Assembly: GCF_921293095.1 (NCBI RefSeq)
Contig: NC_060253.1
Location: forward strand, 74,189,992 to 74,253,991
Origin: Ischnura elegans
Taxonomy: Eukaryota; Arthropoda; Insecta; Odonata; Coenagrionidae
Direction: 5' to 3'
DNA length: 64,000 nucleotides
Below are positions 21,801-33,794 of this stretch, one piece after another (within the stretch, counting starts at the first letter, position 1; every line of letters starts with the position of its first letter). A model generated the notes under the pieces. It searched no databases. It was given only the letters and a program-made list of their open reading frames with translations, and was not told the DNA's origin. The position numbers and the translations under genes are program-made.

Positions 21801-24800
21801 ATTCAAACGGTAAAGTTGCACTGCACTGATTTTCGTTTATTTCAAATGGAATTTTTCCACAAAATTTCAAACTCACGAAGAAGAAGAGGTAATACATTTT
21901 GAAGTGAAACAGTTTCACAATTTTCGACAAGTTTCCAAGATAGATCGGCTCCATTCCAAAGCCACGTATTTCCAATTTCCACGTTCCTTCCGTTAAAACG
22001 AATAAATGGAAGCGTTCTTATACATATTCACTTTAAGATTGTTGAACACTCATTTAGAAAACTCTGCTGCCGATCGATTCCGCTAATCATCCATCATCGC
22101 TTAAAAATATATTATAAATTGATATGTATATATAGTGATAGAATATACGCAAAAAGAAAATAATCCCTTCGATCTATATTAATATCAAACAAAGGATTGC
22201 GATTAAATACATAACAGAGTTACAAAATTCCCCTGCTTCCACCGCTACGTCAGCATGCAAGAGAAAGATTAGGAAAAAGGAATGAATTACTTATAGGTAC
22301 ATGGAAACATTCAAGATATTGTCAAATATTAATACTTACCTAACATAACATTTTTCAGTGACTTGTTTTTCAAGCACTTAAAAACAAGATAACTACGAAC
22401 CATCAGACAGAATTTAATATTTCAAATGGACGCAGAGATTCTCTGCTATCAACTTCGCTGAATTTACTATCTGACGAGAAATGTGCAAAAACATTTTTTC
22501 GAATTTTTCGAATCTGACAGATTCTTCTAGTAATATATATCATAGACGAATAAAAAACAATATTGATAATTAATAACGATGACTAATGAATTAAGTTCTT
22601 TCAATAATGATCATTTCACACGTTTTACTTAAGAATGATGAAAGAGAACGACAAAAGTAGAGCGCCTAATTTCAGAAGTCCATCATTCCAAAGGTTCATA
22701 TAGATATGGGTCTAGCGAAAATCTTCTTTTTCTAACTCTCTTTTCGGATAGTTTTCCGCAATATATATTTCTAGTGAAGTAACCTTTGGCCGCGATCGTA
22801 GTAAATACATCTCCTGCTTTTGCCTAACGAAAGTTTTCCAATCCGAATGACTCTATGACTGCAGCATTTTACTCATAAATCAAAAAGTTTAAGCAAACCA
22901 CCTCATTTATTAATAAAAACAATATATCTCACCTCTAGTGTTCAACGCTCGTCACAACCTTCAAAATAATCACAATGCAGGCGATACAACCACAAAACAA
23001 GATATTCACACGGAGAGATACATATGCGGGTATCATGCGGGCGACGAATCCAAAGCAACCCGCACTTAATGCATGGACGGAGATTTGCAAAAATTCCGTC
23101 CACGAGCGGGGGTAGATATGAAAATGAAATTCTCCACATGACTGCGGCCATTCCAACAAACATATTTCCAGAATCGCTGCGGGAAAAAAGGGACCAAAAA
23201 CGTCACAAAACACGAACGGGACTAAATATTCTGTTGGCATAACTCTCTCCATATTCCTAAAAAGTACATCAAATGTCGCCGAGGCTGGATTTCGGAAGAG
23301 CAGATGGACTCGATTGGGAAATGATGAATTTAACATACATTCAACAAGGATGGTTGGAATATTTGGGACCAAAATTTCCCCTAAAACATGCAATCGTATG
23401 CTGCGAAAGAACACTACCAAGTTTTTGAAACAAAGTCATGTCAACTGCTATTCATTACCGAAAGCTTTAATATGCAAAATAGCCTGTATGTGAAATTGCA
23501 TTGCGTTCCCTATACAAGTTCCTAATATGAAATAAAAACCAAATTATTACAATAGCGTATCTTTAAATATTCATATTTTTTTCCAATATCGTCCAGACCC
23601 GCATCTTCGATTAGGTCATCGATAGGCTCAAAGAGGTCACCGATTGAATGACCTAATCGAAGACCGCACTGTTATGAGAGTAATCTAGATGCAAAACACT
23701 AGAAATACTTTCGTAAACTACTTCGGGCATAGGTTGCATTTATTCCGCATGGATTACTGGTTGAGATATCATGGAACTTAAGAGGAATAAAACACGAGGA
23801 ACAAGGAAATAGAGAAGGGAACACACACGAGCAATTCTTTGTGTTTCCTGTTCAGATACCAGAATATAGCAGATTATTGTAGTGTAATAATAAGGTACTT
23901 TTCTGAACGTAGGAGACCATCTCCACGTCCTGCCATGTACTTCCTCGGTTTCCAGTAATTCAAGCACAAAAAATGGGTGAAATTATCTTTAAGTGAATTT
24001 ACCTTCATAACAGTCAGCGATTTGGAGAGTCCTTTATATATCTTCCCCCTTACTGCTAACATGCTGACGTCATTCTACTGTTTAAATTAGTGAGTGGCCT
24101 CATCGACAGTCCGGTACTCATGGGTGGTATTGACTTGTCAGTGCCAAGGGGTCTTCGTTCAATGACCATCTTCCGCCGACGGTTCTCTTCGACGTACTAC
24201 GCCTATCACAACGGGCTCTCCCGACTTCTTAGAAAAGGAAGTGCTGCTGCTATGCACTTTGATTTATTTAATGAATCTCCAGCTTCAATCAGAAGAAAAT
24301 TTGGATGTTTTCAGAGTTTGGTCCACATTACTTGGAGTTATTTGATTTTGTATACATATTTTTTTAATAATTACTTGTTATACATTTAATTTTTGTTTTA
24401 TTTTTTGTTCTAGCTATAGTTACTTTCTTAATCAGTTGAATTTTTTAAAATGGTGTTATCCGTGGAAACAAATAAATAAATTACTAATCCAAAACACTTT
24501 CATTAATGGCACGCGGAAAATAGGGCCACCAGTTCAGAAAAGATGATCCATTTCTAGACAGGTTCCACTGCAACATTCACGTACTACAATATTACAAAGA
24601 AATTCCTCTACCAATAAAACTCCTCGTTTGGGAATAATAACATTTGTATCGACCACAGTTATACATGTGTCTCATTTGCGCGGATTCGATTCAATAGAAA
24701 GTCAGCAAAACGGTAAGTGTATATTTTGTACACGTTATATCATTCAACAATTTTCATTTTGGCACACTGCATACCAAGCATGTAAACAGATGAAAATGGA

Positions 24801-24928
24801 GAAACTGAATTCACCCATGTAAGTAAACTGTTACAACACTTAATAAATCGCCATAAGAGAAAATACATGAACAGTACATTATGGTCAATTTAAGGCTGGA
24901 TGGCGATATTTGGTGAAACTTGGTGACA
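18892..24928. other. About 6 kb without a recognised gene
   Basis: Largely AT-rich. Minus-strand frames at 19916-20149 and 22935-23420 share the motif PAYVS-x-R within hydrophobic context and could be decayed exons of a membrane-protein family, but this is weak. A plus-strand patch at 24090-24330 has exon-like composition without a known domain. A perfect 16-bp hairpin arm pair (TCTTCGATTAGGTCAT) is at 23604-23619 and 23648-23663. No RNA gene was found. Confidence 0.3.
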
Positions 24929-25113
24929 GGAAATAAAAGATACACTGCGTGGTACGTTCCACAAAAGTTAAATTGATCGACCCAGGTTTCGACATGTACA
25001 CTATTTGATGAACATGTACCTTTGAAAATGGCTTAGTATACATGTCGAAACCTGGGTCGGTCAATTTATCTTTTGTGGAACATACAACTCAGTATATCTT
25101 TTATTATGTTTCC
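24929..25113. repeat. PLE-type palindrome, CCTGGGTC subfamily
   Basis: Arms 24929-25004 and 25037-25113 are inverted: GATCGACCCAGGTTTCGACA against TGTCGAAACCTGGGTCGGTC, extended by TCCACAAAAG and CTTTTGTGGA. The centre contains ACCTTTGAAAATGGC, then GTCGAAACCTGGGTCGGT. It has the order of the other hammerhead-like cores but a non-consensus first box. The 185-bp element has no coding capacity. Confidence 0.65.
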
Positions 25114-25893
25114 AGTAAGTAATTAAAAAACTCAAATGACCGAATAAACACGAAAAGCGTTTGCACAAACAGGGTATTACTCTTCATTTTTGACTAAGGC
25201 AACTATAATCAACACTTGTTTCATTTTATAAATAGTGCAAAATAAACTTAGCCATAGTCTCACGTATTTTATAATCAAATACTAGGCAGGTACAACGACT
25301 AGTGCGCGGGTGTAATCGCTCATCATCTGATGAAAAACACATTTTTACACAGGCAAATACAGAATATATATTTTTTTAAACGAGCTTACGGTATGCTACG
25401 GCGAAAACTTCTTAAACCCTGAGACGCACGGACTTTTTAAATCTGGGGTTGGTTCGCCTTCATTAGCGTAGGGAGTGGAAGGTAGCAAACCCCTGATGTG
25501 GAAGCGGCCGAGGGTGGGGAAGGAAACCGTCTGTGAACACGATCTCCACGACAAGAGGAGAGACGGGAATAGAAGTTGAGGGACAAAGAGAGACGTGAGA
25601 AGAGAAAAGTAAAGGGAGGAAAAGCGATGAGAGGTCGCGACACACACCAAAGGGAAAAGATTTGACAGAGGAGGGAGGGCAGATGAGGAAGGATAAAATG
25701 TTGGGATTTAAGCAATAGGTGAATAACGACGCATCGGAAAAACAAGGAAAAGCAAGGCGTTGCGGGTAAAAATAGGACAATGATATCGGAAATAAGGACA
25801 TCGTTATAAAGAAATTAAGGACGGCTCGTGTACCAAGGAAGTAGGGAATATATAATCTCTATCGTAACAGCCTCAACTTTAAGGAGGTTCATT
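25114..25893. other. No gene; purine-rich tract
   Basis: 25490-25750 is strongly purine-biased on the plus strand (runs such as GGAGGGAGGGCAGATGAGG). The open minus-strand frames here are an effect of that bias (Ser/Leu/Pro-rich) and have no family features. Confidence 0.45.
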
Positions 25894-26037
25894 CTAATAA
25901 ATAAAAGCGAACAAACTATGTAAAAATCCACCAATTTATATTTGTGGTACTACTAGTTTACCGCTGCGTCGAAACTAGTAGTACCACAAAAATAAATTGG
26001 TGGATTTATACATAGTTTGTTCGCTTTTATTTATTAG
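25894..26037. repeat. 144-bp near-perfect palindrome, PLE-type
   Basis: Arms of about 66 bp (25894-25958 and 25972-26037) match as inverted repeats through CTAATAAATAAAAGCGAACA, CCACCAATTTAT and TGTGGTACTACTAGTTT. The spacer ACCGCTGCGTCG is followed by AAACTAGTAG. The GTCGAAAC-TAGTAGTACC and AAATAAA parts echo the tail of the other hammerhead-like palindromes, but no CTGANGA box remains. Confidence 0.6.
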
Positions 26038-26641
26038 GGAATATATATTTAATAATTCGCGAGATAACTTCATGTGAGTTCATGCTGTAATGAAAAAACA
26101 CAAAATCTATATTTTCCACATTTGCAAACTTTTCCTCAAGCTTGTTCAACAACTTCGAAATCTCAAGATGATTTAATTTTAGGTTTTACCTTGCATGCCA
26201 GGAAGTATTGAAGAAGATAGGTTGTGTTTTACACAAGTGGTACGTCAGAAAACCGGGGAAAAAGTCTCGATTAAGAGAAAAAAAAACGATCGAGAGTATT
26301 GTGTTCCCCCACGGGAAGATTGAGGGAAGATTGGTCTCAATACAGCGGCTAATGTTCTACTTGCGTAAAGGATATAATAGACTACGATTTGAGAAAAGAA
26401 AAACAAAAAAGGTCCGTTCATTCAGACCCGAAATGACATTTCTTTGAAACAAAACGGTAGAGGGAATGGCGAGATTAGTTATGACGAAACAAATATATTT
26501 AGCAATTATTTCATTTTTTTTAATTGAAAAAACTATAAGTTGCCGCTCACTTTCCATGAGTTGGTGACGTGTTAGGAGTTTCGACTCATCACCTCGTATG
26601 AACTGATCAATTGAGGAAGGAGTCGCTTACTAGAGTATAAA
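26038..26641. other. AT-rich stretch, nothing recognised
   Basis: No gene supported. The plus-strand frame at 26208-26447 is lysine/arginine-rich because of A-rich sequence and has no domain. Confidence 0.4.
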
Positions 26642-26863
26642 GGCCGTTTTACACGGGGCATATCGCTGCGTTATCTGACGTAGGTAGGAAGGCGCAATCA
26701 AAATTGCTTCATGTAAAGCGGTGAATTGCTAGAACACATGCAAAAATGCGTGGATGGGAGAGGGGAAAAATAGCCCCTGCTCTAATTCCAAGTTCTTATT
26801 CTCGCAATTTTAACATGTTTTCAGTGCTAACCTTCGCAATAACGTGCTCCGTGTAAAACGGCC
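26642..26863 (+). mobile_element. MITE, GGCCGTTTTACACGG family, copy 2
   Basis: The 222-bp element begins GGCCGTTTTACACGG and ends CCGTGTAAAACGGCC. It shares the inner AATCAAAATTGC and AAAATAGCCCCT blocks with the copies at 18.7 and 50.0 kb and lies in the same orientation. Confidence 0.8.
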
Positions 26864-28452
26864 ATAGACGACAGAGTAAAATGTGAGGACGGTAACTACC
26901 TAAATTATAAGTACAAATGTTGCAAAAAAAAAATGGATTTCCAATGTCACGCATGGAATTGGATTCCAATGTAAATGGTTCAATCACACGGATGAAATAA
27001 CCCACAGTCAAACACGAGGCTGTTCTGGCCTAATAGAATTTCTACATTAATTCGGAAATTAAGAGGAGTCCACATCTGCAGGGGCACGGTCAAAATGAAC
27101 GGAAGTAGCAAGTTTTCAAAGGAATAATGAATAAAGAAAGCATGCAACTTAATTCAGAGAGGATTTTCATTCATAGAATCTCATCACATCGACTAAGTCT
27201 TCCTCAAAATTCCATTCGCAACTTAGCTATCTCAACTGGTGTTGGAGCGTTTTCTCTTTCTCAATGAGACCTTGAAATTAACTGTCTTGCTTACGTAACA
27301 TAATAAGCGTTTTAAGGGGACTGGATACCACGCCAGAAAGTGCCTTTGCAGAGCGCTACCATTAACGTCGCTAGAAGGACATTTGTGCATGTATCGAGGA
27401 ACTGTTTCCACTAAAATGCATGGGATATACAGCCTTGGTTTGAAAGTTTTTACAGTTACGCACGTGAACCCAGTTGGGAGGAAAAAAAATTGCTAACTTC
27501 CCTAAAATATAGTCTTTTTCTCGTGAGAATTACTCCGCTCCAAACGGAGACAAAGAACTGATCAAAAGTTTAAGTCAAAGCTGCTTCTTTTATACTTTCA
27601 AGCGAGAAGGGCGAGTTCAAGCGTGCCACGAGAGCGAGAGACTAGGATACTTTAAAAAAAAATACTGGTATTTCTGTGGTGAGTACTAAAAAGCAGTAAT
27701 AGTACTCCCTCGTTTGTTTCGGCGAAAAAATACCGGTATACTGGTACTTTAGTAATTGATAAAATTTGTTGATAAGTTGAAAATAAACGTTCGCATTAAT
27801 CTAATTATCCGGTATTTCCGCAAATTAGTTTATTATATAGGACGATTACAATGAAAAAGTCATTCACATTTATACGAAAACCCATTGGAAAACTGTATCG
27901 GAGGCTCGATTATCTAATAGTGGAACGGTGATAACGATGTAGTTGTCAAAGGTAACGTTATACAAACGATTTCAGGGTACACGTTTTAATTTATGGTGTT
28001 TTCCTCGGGAAAGATACATTTGAAGTTCTCTCAGACAAGAGTAAGTCACTGTCATCAGAACGTATTCTTATTCAAACACACGACGGTGCCAATCCGACAC
28101 AAACTTTGGCTACTTATACAAAAACCACTCACCTGGTGCCCGAGAAAGCTTTGGATATTTTAATTTTTGCTGTATTTACGTGTGTAAAAATGTTTTTACA
28201 CTTGTCTGATGTAAAGACATAGTAGGATTTACATTTCTAGAATCGGAAATAGATGTACCAAAAATATTGCGATCGAATAAAATTGTTGTAATCATTTTTT
28301 ATGGAGAGTCATTTTACTTGTTTGCTAACCGCCATGTTCAGTATTAATCGTCGGTCGTTGCCTATGAAAAACAATACGCAGAATTTTACGCAGAAATTCT
28401 GGCACAATTCAGCTTTGAGAGGGGGAGGCGACCGCATTTGAGTTTATCCATT
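26864..28452. other. AT-rich stretch, nothing recognised
   Basis: About 1.6 kb without supported gene or repeat. GGTATTT/ACCGGTAT-like short motifs around 27660-27760 may be a small diverged repeat. Confidence 0.35.
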
Positions 28453-30489
28453 ACTAGCTGACCCGGCGAACTTCGTACCGCCTAACAATCAATGAACTTA
28501 CAGTTTACTTACACCATTTATAAATCAAGAGCGGCTGTATCGTTTTTAATCATGTTTAATTTATTATAATAAAATAAGGATATAAATTCAATAAAACTAC
28601 GTAAATGAGTACCAAAATTGCTTGTCAGAAAGACATTTTCTTTATTGAATCTACATAGGGTGGATCGGAGCACGTTTACCCGGATTTTTTTCAATGAATT
28701 TTCTTACGTTTTAGCTCAAGAAATTTTGGGCATTGTGGTTTAATAAAACAGTTCATGAAATAAAAATTATACGCATTCAGTTGTTGGCTATTTGAGTTAT
28801 TTGCTGTAAAAAAATGTTTTTAGGTCCAAGTCTGTTGCATAAACCTGGCCCATTCAGGGGGGAGGTTGACACAACCCCAGACCGACGCTTGACTGATGCT
28901 CAAAATCGTGCAAGAAAAGCCCCTTTGAGGCAGCATTCGCATTAAATGACTTAAGGCGCGCCAGTTTTAGTATCTCTGTTTGGAAAAAATGCACTGCGTA
29001 AACGTACTGCATGCGTAAACGCACCACGGTGAGCCCTACACATTCGGGTTTAAAGTCTTGCGTCAAGCACCTTCTGATAAACAACAGTTTTTGTTCTGTT
29101 ATCAGGCGCAAGATGAAGCGGATGAAGCTAAATAAATATAGCGAAGCAAAGCAGTGACGCAGCGAGGGGAGGTTTTGGGGGATAACCCCCCCCCCCCCAA
29201 GAGCTTAGAGAATTTTTTTATGAAAGATTTTGTTATTAATATTAGGGGGAAGGATGACTAACAAACAAAACATATTTAACTATTCACACAGCCACAAAAC
29301 CCATTATTTTGAACCATTTATCTCAAAAAATGTCTGGGGGAAGTGCCCCCACACTTCCCGCTTACCTTAGCGAGTTTTCTATACCCTACAGACCCGTGGT
29401 ATTAGCTGCGCCCAAAACCCCCTATCCTAGCTACGCACTTGAAGCGAAGGAAGAAATACAGAGGATGGTTTATCGACTCGTGAACATAGCACGTTAAATT
29501 GACTATGAGAAAATCATGGGTTTTCATTAGCACATGAGCACAAACAACACAAAAACTGAAAGACTGACCATGGGATTTTTTAATCGTTATCACGAATGCA
29601 ACACGAATTGAAAATTGAATACGTTTAAACTCAAAAGGGCATATGAGTTGAGATCATGGAATCTACGGAATAAGGACTTCCTCCCCTTTGAATTTTCCTT
29701 TGAGTAAAGTTGCGTGAATCACATTCATTACCAATTATTTTAATCACCAAACACGTTCCGTTGGATAGTTATGGTTGGTTTAGGCTTCGAAATATCATGA
29801 ACACAGAAACTACATTTTTCTGTAAATCGTGCCTTGGTAAGCCAGGTACGTCCAAGGATTTAAAATATTCAGATAGATAGTTGGTGATTTCGTCTTCGTT
29901 TGTTACACATTTAAATATTCGAATTCATGCAGAGTACGAACTATTTGAATTTACCTCGTTTTAGTCATCCACATCTGACGCTTGCAATCATTCCAAGGAA
30001 ATGAGTTAAAACTACTCGATTCCTAAGCAGGAACACGGACATTACCGTTTGTCAACAATTGCTTGGAGATTTGTTTACAAACACGGTAGTGAAGTGTCAA
30101 CTCGAGCTGGGCCATGGCTGGGCTTACAATTAGCTCGAATTAAATTTTTTAAGTGTAATTTCAATTTAATTAATATTTTGAATATATTTAGCAATTAAAA
30201 TGTTATATTGTTACTAAATTCAGTTATTAAAGTGGCAAAAACAAAACAAATTATTTAATATGTAGTTTTGACCGACTTATCAATTGTTGTGTTACTATAA
30301 CTACTAAAAGCATGTCCATAGGAAAGAGATGAATTTTTTTTGAGAAATTGTCCTTTTTTATTGGCCTATATGTTAACCCCGCCTGAGACGAATCCAAAGA
30401 ACCAAATCTCATTGAAATCGGTGCAGCCGTTCTCGAGTTATAAGTGTTCTAACTAACACGATTATCGACTTTCTTTTATATATATAGAT
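28453..30489 (+). mobile_element. Old interspersed element with CTAGCTGACCCGGCGAAC start
   Basis: The left end reads CTAGCTGACCCGGCGAACTT; the right end reads AAATCGGTGCAGCCGTTCTC, then TTTTATATATATAGAT. Ends of this type recur in many invertebrate genomes as an interspersed repeat, but I do not assign a superfamily. The 2-kb interior has no intact frame. A hAT MITE is nested at 29152-29441, so this element is the older of the two. The minus-strand frame at 28854-29111 has no recognised domain. Confidence 0.5.
29152..29441 (+). mobile_element. hAT-type MITE, copy 1
   Basis: The 290-bp element starts CAGTGACGCAGCGAGG and ends CTAGCTACGCACTTG (inverted: CAAGTGCGTAGCTAG). It is flanked by AAGCAAAG (29144-29151) and AAGCGAAG (29442-29449), an 8-bp target duplication with one change. 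Shared with 38143-38464 are a poly-C run, AGAGCTNAGAGAA, TTTTGAACCATTTATCT and GGTATTAG-TGCGCC. An 8-bp duplication with CA-G tips is the hAT signature. No transposase is encoded. Confidence 0.8.
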
Positions 30490-31177
30490 TGTCGATTATC
30501 CACCGCTTCTGTCATATTCGCGCAGTAATTAGGAAATTAAAGCTTACCAGTATAGTTATAAAACAAAATTGCGATAAATCTAAGTGTGATAGGCATTGTT
30601 TACGTTAATTTTTATTATTGATCAATAATATTAGAAAATGTTCAACAATCGTTGCTCTCAACAATCAAATCAAATATCCTCCTGGAATACATAGATGAAA
30701 ATGGCGCAAAGCAGTTATTCGTGTTTTTGACCGTGTTCCACCAATTTTAAAAATCTGAAAAAATTAGGATTATTCTTCAAGGTAGGGGTAACAACATATA
30801 TTTTTTCGGCGTGTCTATGGTTTCCTAATATTTTTAATTAATTTTGAAAATTTCAAACTTATGTAAAAGTTGTGTTTGGTCAAAATATTTTGAAAAAAAT
30901 CACGATGGTAATAACTGGAACTTAATAGTATGAAAAAAAAAAAATATATATATATGCATATATTTTAAAGTCAAGAAAACAATTTTGCAAAAATAAAAAT
31001 TGGAGATATGGTTAAAAAACTAATAATCGTTTTTCAATATTTTTCGGACTCATTTTCCATTGTTGAGGCCTGAAACTTAGGGGAAACTAATAATTTTGGG
31101 TGCAATTTAAGTGTATATTTTTTATTTTTCAAAATATCTGAAGGCACTTTTCACAATCTTAACCTGCTAGACAGTTT
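30490..31177. other. AT-rich stretch, nothing recognised
   Basis: Very AT-rich with A and TA runs (for example 30931-30960). No gene or clear repeat. Confidence 0.4.
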
Positions 31178-31336
31178 ATGCCCGAGGTGTCCTACGAAAC
31201 TTGGTGCGCCATTGCATCATTAGCCTTCAATATGAAAGACGATGCAAATAAATTTTTTAAACAGAACAAATTAACAAGAGCCGAGGAGAATTTATTTAAA
31301 AAATTGTTTTCTCCGAAAGGAATAAGGAATATATGA
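31178..31336 (+). CDS. Small unidentified open frame (52 codons)
   Basis: Reads MPEVSYETWCAIASLAF, then NMKDDANKFFKQNKL, TRAEENLFKKLFSPK and GIRNI. The composition is balanced, helix-prone and unlike the AT-driven frames around it. It overlaps the next frame by ATGA (31333-31336), a stop-start arrangement. No family is recognised. It could be a remnant of a mobile element or of a longer split gene. Translation is not demonstrated. Confidence 0.25.
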   Translation: MPEVSYETWCAIASLAFNMKDDANKFFKQNKLTRAEENLFKKLFSPKGIRNI

Positions 31337-31515
31337 GGAAAAGGCGTCTGGATTTCTCTGCAACATCCAAAAATAAACGTCTACGAATAGAGGGGCCAGA
31401 CAATCATCATGGGCGCGTTCGTGATGTTCAAAGTGACGTAACATTGGCCAACCACTATTCAATGAGTGATTTCCTTTCATCAGTAAAAATAAAACAAAGG
31501 TCGCGTGAAAATTAA
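31333..31515 (+). CDS. Small unidentified basic open frame (60 aa)
   Basis: Starts MRKRRLDFSATSKNKRLRIE with two basic clusters that resemble nuclear-localisation signals, followed by GPDNHHGRVRDVQSDVTLAN and a C-terminus KIKQRSREN. It begins inside the stop codon of the preceding frame (ATGA). Just downstream, a Gly-rich reading MGRGGQKGGRG at about 31537 ends quickly. No family is recognised; a decayed mobile-element protein is possible. Confidence 0.25.
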   Translation: MRKRRLDFSATSKNKRLRIEGPDNHHGRVRDVQSDVTLANHYSMSDFLSSVKIKQRSREN

Positions 31516-32792
31516 GAGAAGGAAATTAGAGATCAAATGGGGCGTGGCGGTCAGAAAGGTGGAAGAGGTTCAAGGCTCTTCCTTTGGTCGTTTGTGTAAT
31601 CTTAGGAAATCAAGCATCAAAATTGGCTGATGATGGTCTGTTTCCTTCCTTCAGAGGAAATTATGCAACCGATTGGGGAAATGATTCCTTAAATGAACGT
31701 AAAATTTTATTAATAAAATGCTGAAAGTTAACAGTCGTCATTAAGAATCAGCGAAGGGGTATTATTCACAATTAATTCTCGTTCATAGGTGTGTATTTCC
31801 CGCGAAACTCCTAACTTAAAGCACCTATACATCATTCAAGGGAAATACCCTGAAAAAGTCATAGCTGTACAATTTATGGTTATGCCTGTGCCTTGATGAG
31901 TAAACGAATCGGTCAGGACATTTTATTTTAATAAAAGTTTTATTTTAATAAAAATTTTATTTTAATAAAATGATTTAGATGATAACAAAATTCAGAAGAA
32001 AGCTACACTAACCATCCTAAGGATTCTTCACAATGATGATCTAGGACCCACTTGGAAATCATAATAATAAGCATATATTTATTTACCCTACAGCAATTAC
32101 AACGTTTTAAAATATCATATATAAAAAACAATTCTGGAACCTTAGGAGACCCCAGAGGTTACATCCTGTTGGTGGTGACAGTGTACATTATTGAATGACA
32201 AAAAATGTCTTCCAGATGAACATTTGATGCATAAGTAATATACATTAAAGGTAAAAAAAAACAATGAAATTGAAATCAAAGTGACAAAATTATAAAAGGA
32301 ATATGGTTTGAAAATATCTCTATTACATGCCCCCTATAAGATTCATTCTAATATATACTATATCATAATAATGTCCTCTAGACGGATTGAGGAGAGAACG
32401 AGAGTGCATCGTACAACTTCAAGAAGTCAGAGACAGGCGGACGAAGAGAAGACAGAAAGATGAAAGGAAAAGGGAGAGAATCAAACAAGACGAATGTGAA
32501 ATGAAAGAGAGAGGAGATGCTAAGAACCGAGGGTCCTACACTCCATGGAGTGGATACGTGTCTCACAGCGACAAGGAAACCCTTCTCGGAATGAGGAGGG
32601 AAAGAATAGGAAGAAGAGCCGGGAAAGGAAGGTAATGAGTGAGGGGAAAATATACAGTGGAGAAAGAAAGATCGCGCTTAAACTCGCATCGTATTTCTCA
32701 CCGACAATGGAGTTATTCATACCAGATGAAGGCGGACCAAACACTAAAATATCATGATATCTTTTCCGGTAAGATGCAGTGGAAATGCAATA
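31516..32792. other. No gene; AT repeat and purine-rich tract
   Basis: 31919-31975 is a three-unit tandem of TTTTATTTTAATAAAA. 32385-32640 is purine-biased on the plus strand and produces long but featureless basic frames. Confidence 0.4.
31919..31975. repeat. Short AT tandem repeat
   Basis: Three units of about 18 bp built from TTTTATTTTAATAAAA separated by G or A. Confidence 0.7.
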
Positions 32793-33001
32793 TATCCATG
32801 ATAAAATTTAACAACAATTGGTCATTTCCACACTTAAATACATAACTCCTCTACCGACCATAGTTTCGACACGCTGTCACTTTCAAGGTTGAACTTTATA
32901 AGACCTTGAAAATCACAAAGTGTTGAAACCATGGTCGGTAGGGGAGTTGTAGATTAAAAGTGTGGTAATTTCCATTTGTTATTTACATTTTATCATGGAT
33001 A
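32793..33001. repeat. PLE-type palindrome, CCATGGTC subfamily
   Basis: Arms share TATCCATGATAAAAT (left) with ATTTTATCATGGATA (right), then CCACACTT against AAGTGTGG and CCTCTACCGACCATAG against CCATGGTCGGTAGGGG. The right half reads ACCTTGAAAATCACA, GTGTTGAAACCATGGTCGGT. The left half, inverted, reads ACCTTGAAAGTGACA, GCG, TGTCGAAACTATGGTCGGT, where GACA/TGTC forms a perfect helix. It is the same subfamily as 5311-5428 and 1482-1527. The first core box is degenerate. Confidence 0.7.
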
Positions 33002-33794
33002 AAAAATCATACTATGTTGAGAGAAATTATCATTTGTATATTTCTTTAGGGGGTGTCTTTTTTTCTTCGAACGCATGATTATACACAACTTTGCCACTTA
33101 TATGGAAATTAATGATAATTAGCTATAATAAAAGGTTCATTGGACATGTCCATTTCAATTTACTTAACTGGAGAAACTAGTTTCAAAGCTTTTACGACAC
33201 CTTCAATGTTAATAAAAGTGGACATCTACGATAACCTTTCACTGCTTCATATAATTATATGCCAGTATGTACCGCAACATTTTTATTCATACTGTTGACT
33301 TGTTTCTAAAATACCGAATCTCCTCCCTGACGGCTTTAAAGTTTTGGCATGGACATTTTTGATATCACCCAACAGCAGAAAATCCACACATGGAATATAA
33401 ATGCCCTCACGAAGGAAATATAACTTTTATAAAACGGAGGACAAAAATATTTAGCGGGCTAACAACTAATGAATAAATAACTGCAGGTTCGGACACGACC
33501 AAATCATATTGCATACGTAATGTAGCAACGAAAATATGATACAATCCGCACTTTTTGATACCCCCATGAGACATTGAACAGAGTACCGCTTAAAAATTCA
33601 CAGAACTATGAAAAATTAGATTTTTTTATTCCAATCATTCAGACGATATGTATAGACAAAATAGCGAAACAAGTTGGAGAGTGGACCACAATATTCACAA
33701 GGGATACTAAAAAATACTTCGTTACCACATAGTCTCCGATGTAAACCTAATTATAATCAGTTCAAGTAGTAATGCAAAGAACTCAATGGTTGAG
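33002..33794. other. AT-rich stretch, nothing recognised
   Basis: No supported feature. Confidence 0.4.

Noticed and set aside
22935..23420. 161-codon minus-strand frame as a full gene
   Set aside because: No conserved domain along its length; a second frame is open in the same stretch, so only the PAYVS segment is kept as a weak finding.
23604..23663. 16-bp perfect hairpin as an RNA gene
   Set aside because: The 28-nt loop and lack of any promoter or neighbouring signal give no support beyond a chance or tiny inverted repeat.
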